Shown here: positions 1-5,868 of the stretch, in pieces | Position numbering within the stretch: position 1 is the first letter of the stretch | Layout of the letters: every line of letters begins with the position of its first letter | From: an uncultured Eubacteriales bacterium | GTDB lineage: Bacteria; Bacillota; Clostridia; Christensenellales; Aristaeellaceae | NCBI GenBank assembly: GCA_900553905.1 | Contig: USFL01000039.1 | Span: forward strand, 1 to 9,317 | Reading direction: 5' to 3' | Length of the DNA: 9,317 bases | Program-made: the position numbers and the translations under genes | The notes under the pieces: generated by a model | Database searches by the model: none | What the model was told of the DNA's origin: nothing | Seen by the model: the letters and a program-made list of their open reading frames with translations, nothing else

Positions 1-644
1 CGGAGACGGGCCTGCGCCTGCACGTGGCGCTGGTCCACTTCTGGGACGGACTGGACGCCCAGGCCTACGCCGACGCGCTGTTTGAGGCGTGGAATCTGGG
101 CGATATGGACATTTTGCTGTGCGGCGCGGCGGGCGAGGATGCCTTTGCCACCGCGATGGGCGACGGCGCGGCGGACCTGCTGGGCCGGCAGAGCGCCGAA
201 AACCTGATGTATACCTCCTCCCGCTTCGGCACACTGTTTGCCTCCCAGCAGTACGACGCGGCCCTCGCGGAGTACTGCCGGGCCTTCAACGCGCTTGTGC
301 TCAAGCGGACGGACGCGGACATCTCCCTGGACGGCCTGTTCGGAACCGCGCAGGCTACGCCCGCCCCCACCTCCGAGTCCCGCCTGTGGGACGAGGTGAT
401 GGACGCCATCAACGACAGCAGCGAGGCGTACCAGGCGCGCCATGACAGCCGCCGCCATACGGAGAACGGCTTGAGCGCGGGTGGATGGATTGTGTTGGCG
501 GTGCTGGTGCTGATCGTGCTGAAAAGCGGACGGCGCGGGCGCGCGGGCCGAATGCGCGGCGGCTGTGGCTGTGCGCCGCTGGGCTGGCTGTTCAGCCTCC
601 TGGGCCTCAACGTACTGATCGACACGTTCCGAAGGCGTTCCTAG
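1..644 (+). CDS. TPM-domain membrane protein, 3' part (5' end outside window)
   Basis: The frame is open from the left edge of the window, so this is a C-terminal fragment; the GTG at 24 is internal, not the true start. The first ~60 visible residues (LRLHVALVHFWDGLDAQAYA, then LFEAWNLG, then an ILLCGAAGED strand) match the TPM/YgcG-type fold, where a beta strand is followed by a conserved 'A..lf..W.lG' helix. A linker rich in Pro, Thr and Ser follows, then a hydrophobic helix (GWIVLAVLVLIVL), an Arg/Gly-rich stretch with a CGC motif, and a second weakly hydrophobic segment ending in FRRRS. TPM proteins are usually secreted or membrane-anchored with an N-terminal signal peptide; that part is not visible. 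Substrate and role are unknown, although some TPM domains have been reported to have phosphatase activity. The gene ends 22 bp before azlC on the same strand, so co-transcription is plausible. Confidence 0.7.
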   Translation, partial: ETGLRLHVALVHFWDGLDAQAYADALFEAWNLGDMDILLCGAAGEDAFATAMGDGAADLLGRQSAENLMYTSSRFGTLFASQQYDAALAEYCRAFNALVLKRTDADISLDGLFGTAQATPAPTSESRLWDEVMDAINDSSEAYQARHDSRRHTENGLSAGGWIVLAVLVLIVLKSGRRGRAGRMRGGCGCAPLGWLFSLLGLNVLIDTFRRRS

Positions 645-652
645 ATCACCGC

Positions 653-660
653 AGGGAGGA
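653..660 (+). promoter_or_regulatory. Ribosome binding site of azlC
   Basis: AGGGAGGA lies 6 nt before the ATG at 667. It supports that start over the alternative frame beginning at 660. Confidence 0.75.
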
Positions 661-666
661 TGCGTC

Positions 667-1392
667 ATGCTTGCCAGTTACCAAAGAGGGCTTCGCCATG
701 GGCTGCCCATCGCCCTGGGCTATCTGTCGGTCTCCTTCGCCTTTGGCATTCAGGCCACGTCGCTGGGGCTTACGCCCCTGCAGGCGGTGATGATATCGTT
801 TTTCAACGTGACCAGCGCGGGCCAGCTGGCCGGGCTGCAGCTGATGGCCGCGGGCGCTGGCCTTGCGGAAATGGCGCTCACACAGCTGACCATCAACCTG
901 CGCTACGCCCTGATGAGCTTGAGCCTGAGCCAGAAGCTGGATGCCAGCATGACGCTGCCCCATCGGCTCCTTCTGTCCTTTTGCAATACGGACGAGGTGT
1001 TTGTGGTGGCCTCGCAGCAGCCGGGCAAGGTGGGCCGGGCCTATCTGTACGGGCTGACCAACGGCCCCTTTCTGGGCTGGGTGCTGGGTACGCTCCTGGG
1101 CGCGCTCGCGGGCGGACTTCTGCCCACCGCTGTGACCGAGGCGCTGGGCATCGCCATCTACGGCATGTTCATCGCCATCGTGCTGCCGCCTTTCAGGCGT
1201 TCGCGCGAGGTGCGGGCGGTGGTGCTGGTGGCCGTGGGCATGAGCTGCCTGATCTCGTTGTGGCCGGTGCTAAGCTTCATTTCCGACGGATTCCGCATCA
1301 TTCTCTGCGCGGTGGTCGCCTCGGCGCTGGGCGCCTGGCTGATGCCCCGTCCCTTTGAGGAAGAGCCGGCCGATGAACAGGAGGCGCTGTAA
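667..1392 (+). CDS. azlC: AzlC family branched-chain amino acid exporter, large subunit
   Basis: 241-residue polytopic membrane protein, a normal length for AzlC. The N-terminus has the family pattern of a short 'GLRHGLPIALGYL' helix followed by FAFGIQATSLGL. The central NLRYALMSLSLS segment (about residues 77-89) is a strong AzlC hallmark. Several further hydrophobic helices follow, and the tail is acidic and cytosolic (EEEPADEQEAL). AzlC works with AzlD to export branched-chain amino acids and their analogues; in Bacillus subtilis the pair gives 4-azaleucine resistance. The TAA stop at 1390-1392 directly abuts the azlD ATG at 1393, which indicates translational coupling and equal dosage. 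No T-box or Lrp-type regulator is visible beside it. The substrate is inferred from the family only. Confidence 0.93.
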   Translation: MLASYQRGLRHGLPIALGYLSVSFAFGIQATSLGLTPLQAVMISFFNVTSAGQLAGLQLMAAGAGLAEMALTQLTINLRYALMSLSLSQKLDASMTLPHRLLLSFCNTDEVFVVASQQPGKVGRAYLYGLTNGPFLGWVLGTLLGALAGGLLPTAVTEALGIAIYGMFIAIVLPPFRRSREVRAVVLVAVGMSCLISLWPVLSFISDGFRIILCAVVASALGAWLMPRPFEEEPADEQEAL

Positions 1393-1704
1393 ATGGACTG
1401 GTCTCGTTTTCTGGTGTATTTGCTGGTGATGGCCGGGGTGACCTACCTGATCCGCATGCTGCCGCTGGCGGCCATCCGTGGCCGTGTGCGCAGCGTGTTC
1501 CTGCAATCCTTTCTCTATTACGTGCCCTACGCGGTGCTGGGGGCTATGACGTTCCCCGCGGTGTTTTCCGCCACGGGAAGCTGGTTTTCGGCGCTGGCGG
1601 GCACGCTGGCGGCGCTTGTGCTGGGCTGGATGGGAAAGGGGCTGCTCACCGTGGCTGCCGTGGCCTGCGCGGTGGCATTTGCAGCGGGCTTTCTGCCGCT
1701 GTGA
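1393..1704 (+). CDS. azlD: AzlD family branched-chain amino acid exporter, small subunit
   Basis: 103-residue, very hydrophobic protein with about four membrane segments, the usual size for AzlD. The N-terminal helix ends in YLIRMLPL and is followed by FLYYVPYAVLGAMTFPA (about residues 40-56), the most conserved block of the family. It starts at the nucleotide after the azlC stop codon, so it probably depends on azlC translation. Together the two subunits form the exporter; neither is known to work well alone. No terminator is obvious between its stop and the rpsT promoter 20 bp later, so some read-through into rpsT is possible. Confidence 0.92.
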   Translation: MDWSRFLVYLLVMAGVTYLIRMLPLAAIRGRVRSVFLQSFLYYVPYAVLGAMTFPAVFSATGSWFSALAGTLAALVLGWMGKGLLTVAAVACAVAFAAGFLPL

Positions 1705-1724
1705 AAGAAAAATCCGCGCGGGTA

Positions 1725-1753
1725 TTGCATTTTTCCCCAAAGCATGGTACAAT
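1725..1753 (+). promoter_or_regulatory. Sigma-A promoter of rpsT
   Basis: TTGCAT (1725-1730), a 17-bp spacer and TACAAT (1748-1753), with TG at 1745-1746 giving an extended -10 (TGGTACAAT). The predicted transcript starts near 1760, leaving a leader of only about 30 nt before rpsT. This promoter separates rpsT from azlCD. Confidence 0.85.
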
Positions 1754-1775
1754 CATCCTTGCGATTTTAGGACCC

Positions 1776-1784
1776 AAGGAGGTG
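1776..1784 (+). promoter_or_regulatory. Ribosome binding site deciding the TTG start of rpsT
   Basis: AAGGAGGTG, close to a perfect anti-Shine-Dalgarno match, lies 7 nt before the TTG at 1792. It fixes the start at TTG, because no in-frame ATG or GTG sits at a suitable distance and S20 proteins begin MPNIKSA. Confidence 0.85.
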
Positions 1785-1791
1785 AACCACG

Positions 1792-2052
1792 TTGCCGAAC
1801 ATCAAGTCCGCTATCAAGCGCGTGAAGGTCAGCGAAGCCAAAAACCTTCGGAACCGTATGGTGAAGTCGAAGGTCAAGACCGCCATCAAGAAGTTTGAGA
1901 CGGAGATCGCCACTGCCCCCGCCACCGCCGCGGCGCAGTATAGCCTCACCACCTCCGCTATCGATAAAGCCGCCGCCAAGGGCATTCTGCACAAGAATAC
2001 CGCGAGCCGCAAAAAGGCCCGTCTGGCGAAGCAGATGGCCAAGGCCCAGTAA
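1792..2052 (+). CDS. rpsT: 30S ribosomal protein S20
   Basis: 86-residue basic protein beginning MPNIKSAIKRVKVSEAKNLR, the textbook start of bacterial S20, and ending KARLAKQMAKAQ. S20 is a primary binding protein of 16S rRNA that sits as a three-helix bundle at the base of the 30S body. The start codon is TTG, supported by a strong ribosome binding site. In E. coli rpsT also starts with UUG and that codon takes part in autogenous translational control, so the rare start here may have the same purpose (inference). It has its own promoter and terminators and appears monocistronic. The common clostridial neighbours holA and gpr are absent from this window. Confidence 0.97.
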   Translation: MPNIKSAIKRVKVSEAKNLRNRMVKSKVKTAIKKFETEIATAPATAAAQYSLTTSAIDKAAAKGILHKNTASRKKARLAKQMAKAQ

Positions 2053-2114
2053 ATGGGTTTTTGCCGCCGGCCTGCGCGTTGCGTATGCCGCGGCGGCAGG
2101 TCGAAACACAGTGG

Positions 2115-2153
2115 AAAGCAACGCCGTGCGATGGTTTCGCGCGGCTTTTGCTT
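2115..2153 (+). terminator. First rpsT terminator
   Basis: AAGCAA (2116-2121) and GCCGTGCG (2123-2130) pair with CGCGCGGC (2138-2145) and TTGCTT (2148-2153). The loop is ATGGTTT, there is one G-U pair, and a small internal loop separates the two stem blocks. A TTTT run follows the GC-rich core. The structure lies about 65 nt after the rpsT stop. Confidence 0.6.
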
Positions 2154-2164
2154 ATTATCATGCT

Positions 2165-2199
2165 AACGCCCCGGCAGCTTACCGGGGCGTTTCCTTTTT
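2165..2199 (+). terminator. Second, stronger rpsT terminator
   Basis: AACGCCCCGG (2165-2174) pairs perfectly with CCGGGGCGTT (2182-2191) across a 7-nt loop, followed by TTTCCTTTTT. It is a good rho-independent terminator on the plus strand. The right part of the stem overlaps the last codons of the minus-strand XRE gene. Read on the minus strand it has no U-run, so it is weaker in that direction. Confidence 0.85.
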
Positions 2200-2415
2200 G
2201 ACCGGATAGGGCTCCGGGCAGGACGTGCGGCCCAGGAGATAATCCGTGCTGGTATGGTACAGGTCCGCCAATGCCGCCAGATGATGCACGGGAATTTCAC
2301 GCTTGCCGGTTTCGTAGTTGCTGTAAACGCGCTGGTCAATTCCCAGCGCGGCTGCCACCTGCTTTTGCATCAGCTCATGGTCCTCCCGAAGGTCCTTCAA
2401 ACGGGGATAGCGCAT
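2179..2415 (-). CDS. Small XRE-family (Cro/C1-type) transcriptional regulator
   Basis: 78-residue protein that is almost only a helix-turn-helix domain. The pattern LKDLREDHELMQKQVAAALG, then IDQRVYSNYETGKREIP, then LAALADLYHTSTDYLLGRT is the standard HTH_3 layout: helix 2 is QKQVAAALG, the recognition helix is around QRVYSNYETG, and the family-typical DYLLGRT follows. There is no ligand or dimerisation domain beyond the fold. Ribosome binding site GTGAGGTGAT lies just before the ATG at 2413-2415. It is divergent from the 77-aa gene at 2510. The repeats at 2453-2484 are the obvious operator candidate, so the protein probably represses that gene and perhaps itself (inference). Such regulators often control stress or small accessory loci; the signal sensed is unknown. 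Confidence 0.9.
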   Translation of the reverse strand: MRYPRLKDLREDHELMQKQVAAALGIDQRVYSNYETGKREIPVHHLAALADLYHTSTDYLLGRTSCPEPYPVKKETPR

Positions 2416-2452
2416 GCGATCACCTCACGCACAGGCTAATCTACACTCGTTT

Positions 2453-2484
2453 GATAGTATTGACTATACTATTGAACGATAGTA
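2453..2484. promoter_or_regulatory. Candidate XRE operator: three alternating half-sites
   Basis: A perfect inverted repeat TAGTAT-TGACT-ATACTA lies at 2455-2471. A second one shares its right arm: ACTAT-TGAACG-ATAGT at 2468-2483. The heptamer GATAGTA occurs at 2453-2459 and again at 2478-2484, exactly 25 bp apart, with TACTAT in opposite orientation between. The cluster lies in the AT-rich gap between the XRE gene and the 77-aa gene and covers the plus-strand promoter. Assignment to this regulator is inference from position and symmetry. Confidence 0.65.
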
Positions 2485-2488
2485 AAAT
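2460..2488 (+). promoter_or_regulatory. Sigma-A promoter of the 77-aa gene, overlapping the operator
   Basis: TTGACT (2460-2465), a 17-bp spacer and TAAAAT (2483-2488). The -35 lies inside the first inverted repeat and the -10 touches the last half-site, so a bound repressor would exclude RNA polymerase. No equally clear promoter is visible for the minus-strand XRE gene. Confidence 0.75.
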
Positions 2489-2509
2489 AGGCTGCAAGGA
2501 AGAATCCGC

Positions 2510-2743
2510 ATGGAGTTATTTGAGGAGATTCTTGCGCATCATCTTAAAAAGAACGAATCTGGCTTTCCGGCAGACCCGCAGGCGCTGGTTCACGACACCG
2601 CCTATCAGGCGCTGAAGGCTATCCGCCTCATTTTGGAGCGGGACGATCTGGAGGACCCGGAATGCTTCCGGCGCATCGAACGCATCGTGCGGGTCTTTGA
2701 GCGCATCGGGAGCGGCTGCGGTACGCGGCACGATTTCGGATAA
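2510..2743 (+). CDS. Small helical protein of unknown function, controlled from the XRE operator
   Basis: 77 residues with ribosome binding site AAGGAAGA about 7 nt before the ATG at 2510. I do not recognise a named family. It is mostly charged and amphipathic: a first helix (MELFEEILAHHLKKN), a short loop, a second helix (ALVHDTAYQALKAIRLILER), an acidic DDLEDPECF turn, and a third helix (RIERIVRVFERIG). It ends in a glycine-rich tail, GSGCGTRHDFG. There are two cysteines (in PECF and in GSGCG), no signal peptide and no membrane segment, so it is probably cytosolic. The tail and the 'DDLEDPECF..IE.IV' block look too motif-like to be random and recall small conserved proteins of Clostridia, but that is from memory only. 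Codon use and GC match the neighbours. It could be a small regulator, a partner of the XRE protein, or part of a toxin-antitoxin-like pair; none of these is shown. Confidence 0.75.
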   Translation: MELFEEILAHHLKKNESGFPADPQALVHDTAYQALKAIRLILERDDLEDPECFRRIERIVRVFERIGSGCGTRHDFG

Positions 2744-2746
2744 AAA

Positions 2747-2780
2747 GGCGGCGCGCGATGCGGGTTCATCGCGCGCCGCC
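2747..2780. terminator. Convergent (bidirectional) terminator
   Basis: A perfect 14-bp GC-rich stem (2747-2760 with 2767-2780) and a 6-nt loop, CGGGTT. On the minus strand it is followed by TTTTT, making a strong terminator for the anti-sigma gene that ends at 2808. On the plus strand only GGGTTTGT follows, so termination of the 77-aa gene, whose stop is 3 nt upstream, is probably less complete. Confidence 0.85.
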
Positions 2781-2807
2781 GGGTTTGTCCTGTAGCGCCT
2801 GAAACGG

Positions 2808-4025
2808 TTATTTCACCTTCACCGCCTGCGTCAGATCCGCCTTGCCGTCCACAAAGGGCGCCAGGTACAGTTCCTCCGGCAGGTCTTCGATACACGGGTA
2901 GAGGAACTCCGCCCACTCGTCGCTGTAGCCGTTGTCGCCGTAGTGGCCCGGAAACAGCTCCGTGCCCTCGCCGTCCACCAGCCGCAGGCTGCAAATCCAG
3001 TCCCCGAACACGTCCATGCCGCTGTACTCCCAAAGCAGGTTGCCGTCCTCGTCATAGTATCCCTTGCCGTTTTCCGCCTGATAGGCCTCCACGACGCCGG
3101 GCGCGGCCTCCAGCTCAAGGGTGATGTAGGTCATCAGCGGGGAGTAGCACACCTCCGTGGCCCGCGCGGTCACGGTTTCACTCTCCGTGGGGATGTTGGG
3201 ATATTCACAGCGTACCTTGGAGAGGATGTCGTCCGTGTCCAGCGTAAAGGTGACGATGCCCTTCTCCGGCAGGAGCAGATTGCCGTCCGCGTCGTACTTT
3301 TCGGGGTGTTCCGCCCACATGTACTCCTCCAGCGGCTGGCGCTCGCCGATGGGCAGGGAGATCTCCACCGTGCCCGACAGCTTCACGCCCTCGTTGTCCA
3401 GCCGCCAGTATTCCGTCTGCACCATCTCGCCGGGGTTGGGCGTTCCGGTGGTGACGCCGCCGGAGTTTTCCGGCATATCCACGCACTGCCCGTCAATCCA
3501 GAGATGGTCGATCCACCAGCCCACGTTATGCTCATAAAGGAGGTTGCTGTCCTCCTCCAGAATGCCCTCGCGCTGGTCCTCGGGATAGCCGGCGAATTCC
3601 TCCCGGTACAGGCCCAGCGGCGTGTCCACGTCCAGCATGCGGTAGGCGTACTGAATCAGCAGGGTCCGCCCGTCGTAGCCCGCCTCGCGCACGGTGATCT
3701 CCACGTTGTTGACCGTGGTCTGATACAGGTTGCGCCGCATCACCAGATCGGCGTTGGTGGGGTTGGCGCCGGTCAGAAAGCTCAGGGCGTCAAAGAGGTT
3801 CCAATGGGTGGCGGCCACCGCCGCGGTGGCGATGAGCAGCAGGGCCGCCAGCGCAAACGCCAGCGCGCGCCGCGTGGGAAGGGCGGGACGGACCTTGGCG
3901 GCCCGCTCCTGCGCGGGAGCCTGCGCCGCGATGGCCTCCAGCGTCCGGCTCATGGCCTGATGAAAGACCGGGGGCGTTTGAGGAATGCAGCGTTCCACCG
4001 CCTCCGCGTACTCACGCTTTTTCAT
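2808..4025 (-). CDS. Membrane-anchored anti-sigma factor-like protein (DUF4179-type)
   Basis: 405 residues. The N-terminal ~50 residues are charged and cytosolic (EYAEAVERCIPQTPPVF) and would be the sigma-binding part. One membrane helix follows at about 54-72 (ALAFALAALLLIATAAVAA). After it comes the NLFDALSFLTG segment and a long acidic extracellular region rich in aromatic residues, with probable beta structure. This layout, with a directly preceding ECF sigma gene, is typical of the DUF4179-containing anti-sigma proteins of clostridia. No zinc-binding HxxxCxxC ZAS motif is seen. The ATG at 4023-4025 has ribosome binding site AAGGAGG 7 nt before it, inside the sigma gene. Its start overlaps the sigma stop by 14 nt, consistent with coupled synthesis. 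The large external domain presumably senses an envelope signal; which one is unknown. Confidence 0.8.
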   Translation of the reverse strand: MKKREYAEAVERCIPQTPPVFHQAMSRTLEAIAAQAPAQERAAKVRPALPTRRALAFALAALLLIATAAVAATHWNLFDALSFLTGANPTNADLVMRRNLYQTTVNNVEITVREAGYDGRTLLIQYAYRMLDVDTPLGLYREEFAGYPEDQREGILEEDSNLLYEHNVGWWIDHLWIDGQCVDMPENSGGVTTGTPNPGEMVQTEYWRLDNEGVKLSGTVEISLPIGERQPLEEYMWAEHPEKYDADGNLLLPEKGIVTFTLDTDDILSKVRCEYPNIPTESETVTARATEVCYSPLMTYITLELEAAPGVVEAYQAENGKGYYDEDGNLLWEYSGMDVFGDWICSLRLVDGEGTELFPGHYGDNGYSDEWAEFLYPCIEDLPEELYLAPFVDGKADLTQAVKVK

Positions 4026-4518
4026 GACTGAGTCCTCCTTCTTCCAGCGGAGAGTGAACCAGATTTTTCCGAATATGGACCCGCGCCATCATCAGGCGCG
4101 TTTTGACCGTGCCGGTGGGAATGCCGAGCATCCCGGCGATCTCACGCACCTTGTACCCCTCCACGTAATGAAGCACCACCACGGCCCGGTGCTCGGGGGA
4201 CAGGCGGCCCAGCGTCTCGTCCAGGTCAAAGCCGCTGTCCTGGGGAGCATCCAGCACGGCCATGTCCTCCTCAAGCGGCACCCAGCGCTGGTTGAGCCGT
4301 TTACGGAGCATCGTGTTGCAGGTGTTGACCATGATGCGGGTGATCCATGGCCGGAAACTGCGGAGGTTGCGAAGCGTGTCGCGGCTTTGCCAGGCCCGCA
4401 TCAGCGTTTCCTGTACGGCGTCGGCGCAGTCGTCGCTGTTGGACAGCATCGACCATGCCACGCAGTACAAAAGCCTTTCCAGCTTGGCCGCCTCCTCCAG
4501 AAAGGTCTGGGTGTTCAC
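4012..4518 (-). CDS. ECF-type RNA polymerase sigma factor
   Basis: 168 residues with both ECF domains. Region 2 spans about 13-75, with the core 'DDCADAVQETLMRAWQ' and RSFRPWITRIMVNTC. Region 4 spans about 107-155, with LSPEHRAVVVLHYVEGYKVR, EIAGMLGIPTGTVKTRLMMA and a basic tail. There is no region 1.1 or 3, as expected. The start is GTG at 4516-4518, chosen because AGGAGGGAT lies just upstream. The gene overlaps the downstream anti-sigma gene by 14 nt. By family logic it redirects RNA polymerase to a stress or envelope regulon and is held inactive at the membrane by its partner. Targets cannot be read from the window. Confidence 0.93.
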   Translation of the reverse strand: MNTQTFLEEAAKLERLLYCVAWSMLSNSDDCADAVQETLMRAWQSRDTLRNLRSFRPWITRIMVNTCNTMLRKRLNQRWVPLEEDMAVLDAPQDSGFDLDETLGRLSPEHRAVVVLHYVEGYKVREIAGMLGIPTGTVKTRLMMARVHIRKNLVHSPLEEGGLSHEKA

Positions 4519-4524
4519 GGTATC

Positions 4525-4531
4525 CCTCCTA
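4525..4531 (-). promoter_or_regulatory. Ribosome binding site of the ECF sigma gene
   Basis: Read on the minus strand, this is AGGAGGG, about 6 nt before the GTG start at 4518. It decides this GTG as the start. Confidence 0.75.
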
Positions 4532-4540
4532 AGCGGTTAT

Positions 4541-4550
4541 CTTGCGCAAG
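4541..4550. repeat. Short perfect palindrome upstream of the sigma gene
   Basis: CTTGCGCAAG is a perfect 10-bp palindrome 22 bp upstream of the sigma start. It may be a regulator site or a leader hairpin, or chance. The rest of the gap 4551-4611 holds only weak promoter candidates. Confidence 0.3.
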
Positions 4551-4611
4551 CCCCGATTGCCTGGGGTACTTATAAAGACAACGCAAAACGTCAAAGGGTT
4601 CATCTCAGAAG

Positions 4612-4646
4612 AAAAAAAGCCGGAAAGCATTCCACGCTTCCAGCTT
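4612..4646 (-). terminator. Terminator of the ribU-tsaE-tsaB-rimI operon
   Basis: On the minus strand AAGCTGGAAGC (4646-4636) pairs with GCTTTCCGGCTT (4628-4617), with one bulged T and one G-U pair, and a 7-nt loop. A run of seven T follows (4618-4612). It lies about 36 nt after the rimI stop, so the operon ends here and tsaD is not part of it. Confidence 0.85.
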
Positions 4647-4681
4647 TCAACCGGTCCGCTCCCGCACGCAGGGCGCATGGC

Positions 4682-5164
4682 TCAGCCCGCATCCTCCGTA
4701 AAATCCGGTTCCACCGGGGGCATGTCCTGGCAGACCATGAGGTAGGCGTCCTCGCCGTTGTCCTCATAGTAGCGCTTGCGCAGGCCCAGCTTGAGAAATC
4801 CCAGCGACTGGTACATCTTCTGCGCAACGAGGTTGCTCCTGCGCACCTCCAGCGTCAGGTACTGAACGCCCATGTTGGCGGCGTACTGCATCAGCGCGCG
4901 CGTCACCTCCGTGCCCACGCCCCGCCCGCGGTACGGCTCGTCCACGGCGATGTTGGTGATATGCCCTTCTTCAAAAATCAGCCACGCGCCAGCGTAAGCG
5001 ATCACGCGCCCGTCCTCCTCGGCCACGAGATAGCGGGCGCATTTGTTGGTGGTCATCTCGTCCACGAAGCTCTGGTAGGACCATGGGGTGGCGAAGGTCC
5101 TCTCCTCGATGGCGTGCACCTGAGGCACGTCGGACAGCGTCATGCGGCGGCAGACGGCGCTCAT
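4682..5164 (-). CDS. rimI: Ribosomal protein S18-alanine N-acetyltransferase, RimI family
   Basis: 160-residue GNAT acetyltransferase. The N-terminus has RRMTLSDVPQVHAIEERTF and the 'TPWSYQSF' motif typical of RimI. The acetyl-CoA loop is RGRGVGTEV (about 79-87). Then comes the RimI signature 'TLEVRRSNLVAQKMY..LGF..LGLRKRYY', followed by EDAYLM. RimI acetylates the N-terminal alanine of S18 in E. coli; its gene often sits with t6A genes in Firmicutes. The start is the ATG at 5162-5164, whose ATGA overlaps the tsaB stop by 4 nt; the longer open frame upstream is only the shadow of tsaB. The C-terminus has a short acidic extension (PPVEPDFTEDAG). The exact substrate in this organism is an inference. 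Confidence 0.92.
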   Translation of the reverse strand: MSAVCRRMTLSDVPQVHAIEERTFATPWSYQSFVDEMTTNKCARYLVAEEDGRVIAYAGAWLIFEEGHITNIAVDEPYRGRGVGTEVTRALMQYAANMGVQYLTLEVRRSNLVAQKMYQSLGFLKLGLRKRYYEDNGEDAYLMVCQDMPPVEPDFTEDAG

Positions 5165-5868
5165 GCCCTGCCTCCCAGCCGCCGGCCGCGTTCGCGCTCC
5201 GCCTGCGGCGCGCGAAGGTAAACCGGCATCAGCGCAAGATAATCCACGCTGTGCTCCCGGTTGAGCCAGGCCAGTTCGCCCACGCTGGCCGGGCGCAGAT
5301 AACGCATGTGGGCAGGCGCCATCACGGCCCGCTCCCCCAGGCGCTCCACGATGGCGTCCCGGTAGGTGTTTACACCGTCGCCCAGAAAGCACAGCCGCCG
5401 CTCGCCCGCCACGGCCAGCGCCCGGTCCAGATAGACGGGCAGCGCCTCGGCCATGTCGGGCAGCATGCGCACGGGCGGCATGCCCGCCAGAAACGCCGCG
5501 CCGTAGACCTGTCCCGCCCGCGCGTCCTGAATGGGGCAAATCAGCGCGTCGGTCAGGCATACCCCCGCGGCGAGCGCCTCCAGCGCGTCCACGCCCACAC
5601 AGGGCTTGCCTGCGCCATGCGCCATGCCCTTGACGGCGCTGACCCCGATGCGCACGCCCGTAAACGACCCCGGCCCGGTGACCGCGGCGTACAGGTCGAT
5701 CTCGCTCACATCCAGCCCGGCACGGCCCAGCGCCTCCTCGATCATGGGCATGAGGTTGACCGAGTGCGTCAGGCGGTTTACCGCCGCGCCCTCATAGGCC
5801 ACCTCGCCGCCGCGCAGCACGGCCACGCCCGCGACCGGCCCGGAGGTATCCACCGCCAGCAGGTTCAT
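5161..5868 (-). CDS. tsaB: tRNA t6A37 biosynthesis protein TsaB
   Basis: 235 residues. It starts MNLLAVDTSG, the ASKHA-fold strand that opens all TsaB proteins. The RLTHSVNLMPMIEEAL helix follows (the position of the metal site in TsaD, degenerate in TsaB), then the AAVTGPGSFTGVRIGVSAVK block (about 64-83), the best TsaB signature. TsaB is the non-catalytic partner that holds TsaD and TsaE in the complex that transfers threonylcarbamoyl to A37 of ANN-decoding tRNAs. The start at 5868 is supported by homology and by its ATGA overlap with tsaE. The C-terminal LMPVYLRAPQAERER is the usual ending. It also overlaps rimI by 4 nt. TsaC and TsaD must be elsewhere in the genome. Confidence 0.95.
   Translation of the reverse strand: MNLLAVDTSGPVAGVAVLRGGEVAYEGAAVNRLTHSVNLMPMIEEALGRAGLDVSEIDLYAAVTGPGSFTGVRIGVSAVKGMAHGAGKPCVGVDALEALAAGVCLTDALICPIQDARAGQVYGAAFLAGMPPVRMLPDMAEALPVYLDRALAVAGERRLCFLGDGVNTYRDAIVERLGERAVMAPAHMRYLRPASVGELAWLNREHSVDYLALMPVYLRAPQAERERGRRLGGRA

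Noticed and set aside
2062..2098. 8-bp stem TGCCGCCG/CGGCGGCA as a terminator of rpsT
   Set aside because: It has a 21-nt loop and no T-run after it. Better terminators follow at 2115 and 2165.
2943..4031. 362-aa open frame on the plus strand opposite the anti-sigma gene
   Set aside because: Its composition (rich in His, Gln, Arg, Val) is that of an antisense shadow of a GC-rich gene. It has no recognisable domain, and the minus-strand gene has a clear start, ribosome binding site and partner.
4570..4602. Promoter candidates for the ECF sigma gene: TTGACG with TATAAG, or TGAACC with CGTT/GTC as an ECF-type autoregulated promoter
   Set aside because: The first pair has only a 14-bp spacer and the second a 13-15-bp spacer, both shorter than usual. 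Neither is good enough to annotate, though autoregulation remains possible.
5165..5560. N-terminal extension of the rimI frame
   Set aside because: The extra residues are the out-of-frame shadow of tsaB. RimI homology begins at the ATG at 5164, which overlaps the tsaB stop.
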